Assembly (NCBI GenBank): GCA_045589215.1
Contig: JAZNOQ010000055.1
Coordinates: 1 to 19,369 of the forward strand
DNA: 19,369 nt
Direction: 5' to 3'
From: JAZNOQ01 sp045589215
Lineage (GTDB): Bacteria > Bacillota > Clostridia > Oscillospirales > CAG-272
Shown: positions 7,556-14,100 of the stretch, one piece after another
Layout of the letters: every line of letters begins with the position of its first letter
Numbering within the stretch: position 1 is the stretch's first letter
Notes under the pieces: model-generated
Seen by the model: only the letters and a program-made list of their open reading frames with translations
The model's database searches: none
Told to the model about the DNA's origin: nothing
Program-made: the position numbers and the translations under genes

Positions 7556-7730
7556 TAATGATAGAGGCGCGTCGATCAACCGCCTTCTGCCGAGACCGCC
7601 GAGGGTCGATTGAGGCAGAAGCACGAGGGATCAACGCCGAAGTGAAGCCGTCCGTGCGCGGCTTTTGCTGGGTCGTCGGTTCAGAACCGCCGAACTGCCG
7701 TCATAGCCTTATGATGGAGAGCTATCTGTA
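7556..7730 (+). promoter_or_regulatory. Lysine riboswitch (L-box) aptamer
   Basis: The segment matches the lysine riboswitch layout. GATAGAGGCGCG (from 7560) opens the aptamer, and its GATAG pairs with CTATC at 7722-7726 to form P1. CTTCTGCC (7584-7591) pairs perfectly with GGCAGAAG (7614-7621) in P2. GAGGGATCAACGCCGAAG (7625-7642) corresponds to the conserved junction, here leading into P3 (AAGCCG/CGGCTT). TTTGCTGG (7664-7671) follows, then P4 (GGTT/AACC) and P5 (TCATA 7701-7705 with TATGA 7710-7714), then GGAGAGCTATCTG. The same blocks occur in the B. subtilis lysC leader. It lies upstream of dapA-dapB, as expected for a lysine-repressed biosynthetic operon. The P1 3' strand overlaps an alternative hairpin, TATCT (7723-7727) with AGATA (7734-7738), a likely part of the switching mechanism. 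Confidence 0.93.
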
Positions 7731-7799
7731 TTGAGATAATATCGGGATCGCGGCAGTCGAGCGCGCATAGCCCCCGCCTCCCTATTATACTACATTTAC

Positions 7800-7831
7800 A
7801 GCAGCTTTTCAAGCCGCTTTTTTTATTTTTT
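7800..7831 (+). terminator. Riboswitch-controlled intrinsic terminator
   Basis: AGCAGCTT (7800-7807) pairs with AAGCCGCT (7811-7818) around a TTC loop with one mismatch, followed by seven T, one A and six T. GCGGC at 7750-7754 can pair with GCCGC (7813-7817) of the 3' arm, a candidate antiterminator. With lysine bound, P1 should form, the terminator should fold and dapA-dapB should be off. Confidence 0.85.
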
Positions 7832-7877
7832 CGGGAAAATCGAGCTTGGAATCCATTTACAAGTCAAATTACATTCG

Positions 7878-7920
7878 TCCGCACCGAGGTGCATCGGTGC
7901 GGAGCTCCCACAGGGTGAGC
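7878..7920 (+). other. Tandem stem-loops between the riboswitch terminator and dapA
   Basis: TCCGCACCGA (7878-7887) and TCGGTGCGGA (7894-7903) form a perfect 10-bp stem with a GGTGCA loop. GCTCCC and GGGTGAGC (7904-7920) form a second short stem with a bulged T. They end a few bases before the AAGGA ribosome binding site of dapA and lack a U-tract, so they are not terminators. A role in mRNA stability or translation is possible but unproven. Confidence 0.55.
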
Positions 7921-7934
7921 AGAAAGGATATATT

Positions 7935-8828
7935 ATGAACAACGGAAAGACTACGATCTTCACAGGTGCCGCAACCGCGATCATCACCCCGTTCCGAAAC
8001 GGCGAGGTCGATTACGATGCATTCGGCAAGATCATTGATGCCAACATAAACGGCGGCATCGATGCTATCGTTGTCGCGGGCACGACGGGCGAGGGCTCGA
8101 CGCTTTCGCACGAGGAGCACTGCGGCGTTCTGAAGTTCGCTTATGAAAAGATCGCAGGCCGCGTTCCCGCTGTTGCGGGGACGGGCTCGAACGATACCGC
8201 TTACGGCATCGAGCTGTCGAAGTACGCCGCTGACATCGGCTACGACGGACTGCTTCTCGTCACGCCGTATTACAACAAGGCAACCCCGAAGGGTCTCGTC
8301 AAGAGCTTCTCCGCGATCGCAGATGCCGCGAAGATCCCCGTGATCCTTTATAACGTTCCCTCCCGCACGGGCGTTAACATCCCGCTTTCGGTCTACAAGG
8401 AGCTTGCAAAGAATGAATACGTCGTTGCGACGAAGGAGGCAAGCGGAAACCTTTCCGCGATCGCCGAGCTTCTGTCTGAGTGTGGTGACGCCCTCGACGT
8501 ATATTCGGGCAATGACGATCAGATCGTTCCGATCCTGTCGCTTGGCGGCAAGGGCGTTATTTCGGTTCTGTCGAACGTGATGCCGAAGGAAACGCACGAC
8601 ATTTGCGCTCTGTGGTTTGAAGGGAAGGTCAAGGAAAGCGCGGCGCTTCAGCTCCGTCTGCTTGATCTCATCAACGCGCTCTTCTGCGAGGTCAATCCCA
8701 TTCCCGTCAAGGCGGCAATGGAAATGTGCGGATACTGTGACGGCGAGCTTCGTCTCCCGCTTTGCGAGATCGAAAACGCGAACCGCGAGAAGCTCCGCGC
8801 CATTATGCAGAAGCACGGGATACTCTGA
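7935..8828 (+). CDS. dapA: 4-hydroxy-tetrahydrodipicolinate synthase DapA
   Basis: DapA condenses pyruvate with aspartate semialdehyde, the first committed step to diaminopimelate and lysine. The 297-residue protein is of usual length. It has GTTGEGSTL (49-57), YYNK with the tyrosine pair at 112-113, LYNVPSRTG (138-146, with Y139 and R144) and the Schiff-base lysine K167 in VATKEASGN. These are the expected pyruvate-binding and proton-relay residues. AAGGA lies 7-8 bases before the ATG. It is the first gene behind the lysine riboswitch and is followed 33 bases later by dapB, so regulation by lysine-dependent premature termination is well supported by sequence. Soluble cytoplasmic enzyme, tetrameric in the family. 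Confidence 0.97.
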   Translation: MNNGKTTIFTGAATAIITPFRNGEVDYDAFGKIIDANINGGIDAIVVAGTTGEGSTLSHEEHCGVLKFAYEKIAGRVPAVAGTGSNDTAYGIELSKYAADIGYDGLLLVTPYYNKATPKGLVKSFSAIADAAKIPVILYNVPSRTGVNIPLSVYKELAKNEYVVATKEASGNLSAIAELLSECGDALDVYSGNDDQIVPILSLGGKGVISVLSNVMPKETHDICALWFEGKVKESAALQLRLLDLINALFCEVNPIPVKAAMEMCGYCDGELRLPLCEIENANREKLRAIMQKHGIL

Positions 8829-8861
8829 TCCCCCGAAACGTTAAAAAGAAAGGATACCGAT

Positions 8862-9638
8862 ATGACACGCATACTGCTTTCGGGCTGTCTCGGACGCATG
8901 GGACGCGCGGTTACTGAAGCCGCCGAACAGTCGTCGGGACGGTTTACCGTGATCGCGGGCGTCGATCCCTTTGCAAGCGAAGGGACGGTTCTGCCCTTCC
9001 CCGTATATACCTCGGTGAGCGAGATCCCGTGTGACGCGGAGCGCCCCGACGTGATCGTTGATTTTTCGCATCACTCCGCTCTCCCCGCACTGCTCTCTTA
9101 TGCGAAGGGGACGGGGATCCCCGTTGTCGTTGCCACAACGGGACACACCGATGAGGAGCTTGCAGAAATGCACGCCGCGACGAAGGAGATCGCGATCTTC
9201 TACTCCCGCAATATGTCGCTCGGTGTAAATCTTCTGATCATGCTGTGCAAAAAGGCATCCGAGGTGCTTGGAGAGGATTTCGACATCGAGATCATCGAAA
9301 AGCACCACAACAAGAAGCTCGACGCGCCGAGCGGAACGGCTTTGATGCTCGCCGATGCGATCGCAGACACCTTTGAACACGGCAAGGATTACGTTTACGA
9401 GCGTCAGTCGGTGCGGAGACAGCGCGACAAGCGCGAGATCGGCATTCACGCGGTGCGTGGCGGAACGATCGTCGGAGAGCATGACGTGCTGTTCGCAGGC
9501 AAGGACGAGACGGTCACCCTCTCCCACAAGGCGACGTCGCGCGAGGTATTTGCGACGGGTGCGCTGAAGGCGGCGGAATATCTCCCCTCAAAGGATGCAG
9601 GGCTTTACGATATGAACGATCTCCTCCGAGAGGTCTGA
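8862..9638 (+). CDS. dapB: 4-hydroxy-tetrahydrodipicolinate reductase DapB
   Basis: DapB reduces the DapA product with NAD(P)H to tetrahydrodipicolinate. The 258-residue protein has an N-terminal Rossmann segment with the glycine motif GCLGRMG (8-14). VDFSHHSA follows near 66, then VVATTGH (89-95) and the signature EKHHNKKLDAPSGTA (146-160), which holds the catalytic His and substrate-binding Lys. GIHAVRGGTIVGEH and FAGKDETVTLSHKATSRE complete the typical C-terminal half. AAGGAT stands 7 bases before the ATG. As second and last gene of the riboswitch operon it is followed by a strong terminator. The rest of the lysine pathway (asd, the later dap genes and lysA) is not in this window. Confidence 0.97.
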   Translation: MTRILLSGCLGRMGRAVTEAAEQSSGRFTVIAGVDPFASEGTVLPFPVYTSVSEIPCDAERPDVIVDFSHHSALPALLSYAKGTGIPVVVATTGHTDEELAEMHAATKEIAIFYSRNMSLGVNLLIMLCKKASEVLGEDFDIEIIEKHHNKKLDAPSGTALMLADAIADTFEHGKDYVYERQSVRRQRDKREIGIHAVRGGTIVGEHDVLFAGKDETVTLSHKATSREVFATGALKAAEYLPSKDAGLYDMNDLLREV

Positions 9639-9659
9639 CAAGCGAAATGGAATACAAAA

Positions 9660-9690
9660 CGAGGGCTACCGCAATGCGGTAGCCCTTGTT
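9660..9690. terminator. Strong bidirectional terminator between dapB and the SipW-type gene
   Basis: AGGGCTACCGC (9662-9672) and GCGGTAGCCCT (9676-9686) form a perfect 11-bp stem with an AAT loop. On the plus strand TTGTTATTT follows; on the minus strand CGTTTTG follows. It separates the convergent dapB and the 9757-11835 gene and can serve both. Confidence 0.85.
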
Positions 9691-9756
9691 ATTTGCCCTT
9701 CTCTCCGATCTCGGAAAAATGGGCTCTTTTTTATTTCTTAACAAATCGTTTGGAAA

Positions 9757-11835
9757 TCATTTCTGAACGACTACGGCACCGGTGGTGTTATTCAACGTCA
9801 CCGTCTCACCGTTTTCCCAATGCTCATGCCAGATTTCGGTACCCTCTGCGAAGGTGCAGTCATTCAGGACACAGCTTGCCCATGCGTCAAAATACTCAGT
9901 ACGCGTAGACTCTCCGCTAAAGGTGCAGTTTGTGAAGGTTGCAAGACCATTTCCGTTATCACCGAATGCGATGGTCCCCTCAACGAAGGTACAGTCGGTA
10001 ACGGTAAGGGTGGTGTAGACCTTCTCGAAGTGCAAAGCAAAGCCTTGAGAGTTGTCATAGAAGGTACAACCCGTGAAGGTGACGCCGCTAGAATAACCTC
10101 CACGGAATCCCTGCTCGAAGGTGCAGTTTGTGAAGGTGGACTTTGCACCGTCTGCCATTGTGTAGACCTTCTCGGTGAAGATCACGTTTTCAAAGTTGAC
10201 ATTCTGCCAAATGGCACCGAGATTGCCGTTTCCGGCGAAATTGGTCAAGTTAGAAACCTTTACACCATCGCCTACACCAACAATGGTAAGGCCGTCAGCC
10301 TGATTGCCCTTCAACTCGTAGTTGCCTTCCTGAAGATATACCGTCGTTTCACCCGCACTAACTGCTGCTGCAAGTGTAGCAGTATCGGACGCCACAGTAG
10401 CCTTCTTCACAACACTGTTGACTGCGGTATTGGTCTCGTTTGCAACGTAACCGGTTCTGCCGCTGACGATCAGTCCTGCGGAAGCATAGGTCTTTTCAGT
10501 TTCATAAGAAATCACAGTATCGACGACCTTGTTGTCAGACATTTCAAGGGTAGAAGCCGCTACGCTACCTGCAATACCGCCTACGTCACGGTTACCGATA
10601 ACGGTAGAACCAATGACAGTGTTGCTCTTCAGATAGCTGTCCGAATTCAAACAGCCAACAATGCCACCGACCTTATCGCCGTCTGCATCATCGTTTGCAT
10701 GCGTACCGAGAACGGTCGAATCGATCACCTTACAGTTCGCGATCGTTCCGGTCATATAACCTGCGATCGCGCCGACCCAATGGTGACCGGATACCGATGC
10801 ACCGGAAACGGTGACATTTTTGATGATGGCGCTTTTCGCTTCGACCCAACCAAAGAGACCGCTCGCTGCGAACTCGGAATCGCTGGTGTTATTGACAGTC
10901 AAGTTTGCAATGACGCTGCCCTGTCCGTCAAAGGTACCATGGAAATACTTTGCGCTGGTACAATCACCGATGGGTGTCCACGCAAGTCCCTTGAGGTCGA
11001 CGTCCGTTCCAAGCTTAACGATCTTACCCGCAAAGGTGGTACCAGAATTGACGAGGTCTGCGAGACCTGCGAGCTGCTCTGCGCTTTCAAGAACGAACTC
11101 GGTTTCACTTGCATCGTACCAAGCGGTATCGACAGTTCCGTCCCAAGGCTCATAGGTCGTAGCATCCGCATCATACTGATCGTCGAAGCTATCTCCCTCG
11201 TAGGTCATCTGCGTTGCAACGAGCTTGAGCGAGAAGTCGGTGCCGATGCTCTTGTTTTCGTAATCGTTGTTTGCGGACTCCTGCATCTTGAGTGCAAGGG
11301 TAACTGCTACTGCCTTGCCTGCGAGAAGCGTGCCCGTTCCGAACGTACCGTTCTCAAGACCTGCAAGAACCTGTGTCAGCGTACCGAGCTTATTGTTCTC
11401 GGTCAGAGCGGTGCGTCCCTCTACCTTTACGGCAGGATCAACGAAATACACGTCGATCACGTCGGAGAGGATCGAAATCGTACCGTTTGCTACGATGCTC
11501 AGCGCATACTTCAGAGCAAGAGTTCCCTCGTTCTTGATCATAATGTGCTTGACGTCTACGTAGCCGGGCTCCCAGATCTGGTCCGCCGTAAACATTGCGC
11601 CGCTTTCGGCGTTGGTCCATCCTTCATTGTTTGCAGTATCGAGGGCGGGAACGTCCTTCGTGCCGTCTGCCCAATACATACCTACCTCAAGATCACCCGA
11701 CTTGATAATATTGCCCGCGCTGGTAACGCTATCCGTAAACCATGCAAACGTTGTACCAAGAAGCATCGAGAAGCAAAGGACAAGTGCCATTACGCTCGAC
11801 AGAAGCGCTCTTTTGGTGCTGTTTCTGTTCGTCAT
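9757..11835 (-). CDS. Secreted SipW-type/TasA-like protein with GLUG-like repeats and C-terminal beta-helix
   Basis: This 692-residue surface or secreted protein starts with a basic n-region (TNRNSTKRA), a hydrophobic core (11-30) and the sequence LLGTTFAWFTDSVTSAGN. That sequence is typical of SipW-dependent signal peptides of TasA/camelysin-like proteins. Residues about 32-215 look like a TasA-type beta domain. Residues 240-480 contain GLUG-like repeats (VGAIAGYM 354-361, VGGIVGCL 389-396, VGGIAGSV 418-425). Residues 490-692 form a parallel beta-helix with repeated xFTxCTF units, with cysteines at 571, 590, 615, 637 and 660. No LPXTG anchor or C-terminal membrane segment is visible. The ATG at 11835-11833 has a perfect AGGAGG upstream; an upstream ATG 34 codons earlier lacks such a site. 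Likely roles are adhesion, matrix or glycan interaction (inference). The dedicated signal peptidase SipW is not in this window. Confidence 0.82.
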   Translation of the reverse strand: MTNRNSTKRALLSSVMALVLCFSMLLGTTFAWFTDSVTSAGNIIKSGDLEVGMYWADGTKDVPALDTANNEGWTNAESGAMFTADQIWEPGYVDVKHIMIKNEGTLALKYALSIVANGTISILSDVIDVYFVDPAVKVEGRTALTENNKLGTLTQVLAGLENGTFGTGTLLAGKAVAVTLALKMQESANNDYENKSIGTDFSLKLVATQMTYEGDSFDDQYDADATTYEPWDGTVDTAWYDASETEFVLESAEQLAGLADLVNSGTTFAGKIVKLGTDVDLKGLAWTPIGDCTSAKYFHGTFDGQGSVIANLTVNNTSDSEFAASGLFGWVEAKSAIIKNVTVSGASVSGHHWVGAIAGYMTGTIANCKVIDSTVLGTHANDDADGDKVGGIVGCLNSDSYLKSNTVIGSTVIGNRDVGGIAGSVAASTLEMSDNKVVDTVISYETEKTYASAGLIVSGRTGYVANETNTAVNSVVKKATVASDTATLAAAVSAGETTVYLQEGNYELKGNQADGLTIVGVGDGVKVSNLTNFAGNGNLGAIWQNVNFENVIFTEKVYTMADGAKSTFTNCTFEQGFRGGYSSGVTFTGCTFYDNSQGFALHFEKVYTTLTVTDCTFVEGTIAFGDNGNGLATFTNCTFSGESTRTEYFDAWASCVLNDCTFAEGTEIWHEHWENGETVTLNNTTGAVVVQK

Positions 11836-11948
11836 TTTGTTTTCCTCCTGAAATGAATTTTCGTTTGACGAATATATCTGAACGCATATTGCGCTGAGAT
11901 CAAAATTGCAAATTCTGTTTTTGTGTAAAATATACAAAAGTAAGACAA

Positions 11949-11992
11949 GTCGACCCCCCTGCCGTCATTTTGACGAAGCGAGAGAGGGCGAC
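11949..11992. repeat. Imperfect inverted repeat in the leader of the SipW-type gene
   Basis: GTCG (11949-11952) with CGAC (11989-11992), a run of C ending in CCCT with AGGG, and a central CGTCA (11963-11967) with TGACG (11971-11975) around TTT together make a 44-base interrupted palindrome. It lies within the predicted 5' leader of the minus-strand gene. It resembles short interspersed palindromic repeats, but copy number cannot be judged here. It could also act as an RNA hairpin in the leader. Confidence 0.5.
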
Positions 11993-12019
11993 CTCAATTT
12001 CTCCCATTTTTGTGCTGTC

Positions 12020-12048
12020 ATTATAGCACATCCCTACGTAAAAGTCAA
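12020..12048 (-). promoter_or_regulatory. Promoter of the SipW-type gene
   Basis: On the minus strand TTGACT (12048-12043) and TATAAT (12025-12020) are separated by 17 bases, a near-consensus housekeeping promoter. Transcription would start near 12013 and leave a leader of about 178 nt before the ATG at 11835. The leader also holds a possible 35-codon frame (ATG near 12005) without a convincing ribosome binding site. Confidence 0.8.
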
Positions 12049-12174
12049 TAGAATCGGTTTCATTTTTTCCATTTTTTCTCTCCACGATCCGACCTTTTTC
12101 GCACTTCTCTCATCAAGAAAAGCATCCTTTTTATTTTTTCAAAACACGGAACGCAAAAAAATCTTTGACGGTAC

Positions 12175-12203
12175 TTGACAATTCGACAAAAAAAACATAT
12201 AAT
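12175..12203 (+). promoter_or_regulatory. Consensus promoter of the aspartokinase gene
   Basis: TTGACA (12175-12180), 17 bases, TATAAT (12198-12203): an exact consensus promoter. The predicted leader is only about 55 nt. It contains a small hairpin (GAACGG/CCGTTC, 12237-12253) touching the GAAGGAG ribosome binding site, but no riboswitch. It is divergent from the SipW-type gene promoter; the T-rich DNA between them (12049-12174) holds no gene that I can support. Confidence 0.85.
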
Positions 12204-12266
12204 AGTGTTATCTATTACTATATCTATTTTTAATAAGAACGGCTCGTCCGTTCGAAGGAGTCCCGT

Positions 12267-13592
12267 ATGGCAGTTAAAGTCGTAAAATTCGGCGGCAGCT
12301 CTCTTGCAGATGCCGAACATTTTCGCTCGGTCGCGAGCATCGTAAAAGCAGATCCCCAGCGTAAATACGTCGTCCCCTCCGCGCCCGGCAAGCGTTTTTC
12401 GGACGACACCAAGGTCACCGACCTTCTCTATCAGTGCTACGAGCTGATCCGCGCAAAAGCAACGAACGAGGAGTTCGACGCGGCATATCAGAAGGTCATA
12501 GACCGCTACACGGGCATCATCAATGACCTCGGTCTTGATTTCAATATTTCGGGTGAGCTTGAATACGTAAAGAACGCGATGCTTCATGCCTCGGGCCGTG
12601 ACTACGCCGCGTCGCGCGGTGAATACCTCAACGGTCTGATCCTCGCGAAGTACCTCGGTTTTGATTTTATCGATGCCGAGAGCGTGATCTTCTTCCGTGA
12701 AAACGGCTCGTTTGATGAGGAACGCACCGACGCGATCCTGCGCGAGGAGCTTGCGCGTCACAAATATGCGGTCATCCCCGGCTTCTACGGCGCAATGCCG
12801 AACGGAACGATCAAGACCTTCTCGCGCGGTGGCTCGGATATCACGGGCGCGATCGTAGCAAGAGCGGCTGACGCCGACCTGTACGAGAACTGGACCGACG
12901 TTTCGGGCGTTCTGATGGCAGATCCCCGTATCATCAACGATCCCCGTCCGATCAGCACCATCACCTACCGCGAGCTTCGTGAGCTTTCCTATATGGGTGC
13001 GACCGTTCTTCACGAGGATGCGATCTTCCCCGCACGCTATGCGGGCATTCCGATCAACATCCGCAACACCAACCGCCCGAAGGATCGCGGCACGATGATC
13101 GTCTCCTCGGCAGATGGATATGACGAGCAGAGCGTAATCACGGGCATTGCGGGCAAGAAGGGCTTCTCGGTCATCACCATCGAAAAGGATATGATGAACG
13201 CAGAGATCGGATTTGGGCGCAAGGTGCTTGAGGTGCTTGAGGATCACGATATCGCATTTGAGCATCTGCCCTCGGGCATTGATACGATGTGCATCGTTGT
13301 TTCGACGGCGGCGCTTGAGAACTGCCGTGCAAAGGTGCTGTCCGCGCTGAAGCGTTCGGTTCGTCCCGACAGCATTTCGATCGAGGACGGTCTTGCACTG
13401 CTCGCAGTCGTCGGACGCGGTATGGTCAAGGCAAAGGGCACAGCCGCCCACGTCTTTGACGCGATCTCGAACGCAGGCATCAACATCCGTATGATCGATC
13501 AGGGATCAAGTGAGATCAGCATCATCATCGGCGTTGAGGAAAATGAGCTTGTTCCTGCGCTTCACGCGATCTACGACGCATTCGTAAAATAA
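12267..13592 (+). CDS. lysC: Aspartokinase (monofunctional, YclM/AK III-like)
   Basis: Aspartokinase phosphorylates aspartate, the entry step for lysine, methionine, threonine and diaminopimelate synthesis. The 441-residue protein has KFGGSS (7-12) and SAPGKR (38-43). It also has FSRGGSDITG (185-194), YENWTDVSGVLMADPR (206-221) and SYMGATVLHEDAIFPA (241-256), covering the kinase core. Two ACT-type regulatory segments occupy about 300-441 (VITIEKDMMNAEIGFGRKVL, then LLAVVGRGM and NIRMIDQGSSEISIIIGV). The single-chain form and the SAPGKR...TKVTDLL pattern resemble B. subtilis YclM (AK III) rather than the alpha/beta AK II. Feedback inhibition through the ACT domains is expected by family, but the effector cannot be read from sequence. 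It is monocistronic, with its own promoter and a terminator behind it. Confidence 0.95.
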   Translation: MAVKVVKFGGSSLADAEHFRSVASIVKADPQRKYVVPSAPGKRFSDDTKVTDLLYQCYELIRAKATNEEFDAAYQKVIDRYTGIINDLGLDFNISGELEYVKNAMLHASGRDYAASRGEYLNGLILAKYLGFDFIDAESVIFFRENGSFDEERTDAILREELARHKYAVIPGFYGAMPNGTIKTFSRGGSDITGAIVARAADADLYENWTDVSGVLMADPRIINDPRPISTITYRELRELSYMGATVLHEDAIFPARYAGIPINIRNTNRPKDRGTMIVSSADGYDEQSVITGIAGKKGFSVITIEKDMMNAEIGFGRKVLEVLEDHDIAFEHLPSGIDTMCIVVSTAALENCRAKVLSALKRSVRPDSISIEDGLALLAVVGRGMVKAKGTAAHVFDAISNAGINIRMIDQGSSEISIIIGVEENELVPALHAIYDAFVK

Positions 13593-13615
13593 TCAAAGAC
13601 ATTCTCTAAAAAGTG

Positions 13616-13648
13616 AAGGGGCTTGAGTCGAACGGCTCAGCCCCTTTA
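13616..13648. terminator. Terminator between aspartokinase and the HIT gene
   Basis: AAGGGGC (13616-13622) pairs with GCCCCTT (13640-13646), extended inward by TGAG/CTCA with one bulged T. The plus-strand U-tract (TTTATC) is short. It lies between convergent genes and may serve both. Confidence 0.7.
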
Positions 13649-13663
13649 TCTGAATTGTGCGGC

Positions 13664-13999
13664 TTACGCCATCGTCTCGGGCAACTTTCTGCCGCCCAGC
13701 ACGTGGAAGTGTAGATGCTTCACACTCTGACAGCCATCCTCACCGCAATTGGTGATGACGCGGTATCCGTTTCCGAGCCCCTCGGACATGGCGATCTTCG
13801 GGATCGCCTCAAAGATCGCAGATACGTACGCGCTGTTTTCCGCGTTCACTTCATCTGCCGATGCGATATGGCACTTCGGTACGACGAGAACGTGAACGGG
13901 AGCCATCGGATTGATGTCACGGAAGGCATAGCAGCGGTCATCCTCGTAAACCTTTGCGGACGGGATATTTCCCGCGATGATTTCACAAAACAAGCACAT
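13664..13999 (-). CDS. HIT-family (HINT-type) nucleotide hydrolase/transferase
   Basis: This is a 111-residue member of the histidine-triad family, which hydrolyses phosphoramidate or phosphoanhydride bonds of purine nucleotides. The N-terminus MCLFCEIIAGNIPSAKVYEDD includes the C2/C5 pair that with H44 (PKCHI) suggests the zinc-binding HINT subtype. DINPMAPVHVLVVPK is the typical core. The triad HLHFHVLGG sits at 95-103 with H95, H97 and H99. Length is normal for bacterial HINT. It is monocistronic, with its own promoter upstream and convergent with the aspartokinase gene. The physiological substrate is unknown in most bacteria. Confidence 0.95.
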   Translation of the reverse strand: MCLFCEIIAGNIPSAKVYEDDRCYAFRDINPMAPVHVLVVPKCHIASADEVNAENSAYVSAIFEAIPKIAMSEGLGNGYRVITNCGEDGCQSVKHLHFHVLGGRKLPETMA

Positions 14000-14039
14000 A
14001 ATAAAGCCTCGCTTTCGACGTTTTTATTTTACCGAGAAT

Positions 14040-14068
14040 AGTTTAACACAGAAATGCGGGTTTGTCAA
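14040..14068 (-). promoter_or_regulatory. Promoter of the HIT gene
   Basis: Minus strand: TTGACA (14068-14063), 17 bases, TAAACT (14045-14040). The start would lie about 35-40 bases before the HIT ATG, which has a GAGG ribosome binding site. No comparably good promoter was found for the divergent methyltransferase gene. Confidence 0.75.
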
Positions 14069-14100
14069 CCTGAATTTCAAGGCGATACAACGGAGGAGCT

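Noticed and set aside
6426..8816. Long antisense frames opposite queA (333 codons) and dapA (315 codons).
   Set aside because: Same codon-bias effect; both sense genes have all catalytic motifs.
9820..11856. A 678-codon open frame on the plus strand opposite the SipW-type gene.
   Set aside because: The sense gene avoids TTA, CTA and TCA codons, which keeps the antisense frame open. The antisense translation has no recognisable domain, while the sense strand has a signal peptide, repeats, a ribosome binding site and a promoter.
11836..11937. An upstream start adding 34 residues to the SipW-type protein.
   Set aside because: It would place extra residues ahead of a standard signal peptide. 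The downstream ATG has a perfect AGGAGG site.
11900..12085. A 61-codon minus-strand ORF upstream of the SipW-type gene.
   Set aside because: Its start lies upstream of the predicted promoter, so the transcript would not contain it. The shorter internal frame lacks a good ribosome binding site.
12060..13451. A 463-codon minus-strand frame opposite the aspartokinase gene.
   Set aside because: The sense strand encodes an unmistakable aspartokinase. The antisense product is Arg/Asp/His-rich with no family resemblance and is a codon-bias shadow.
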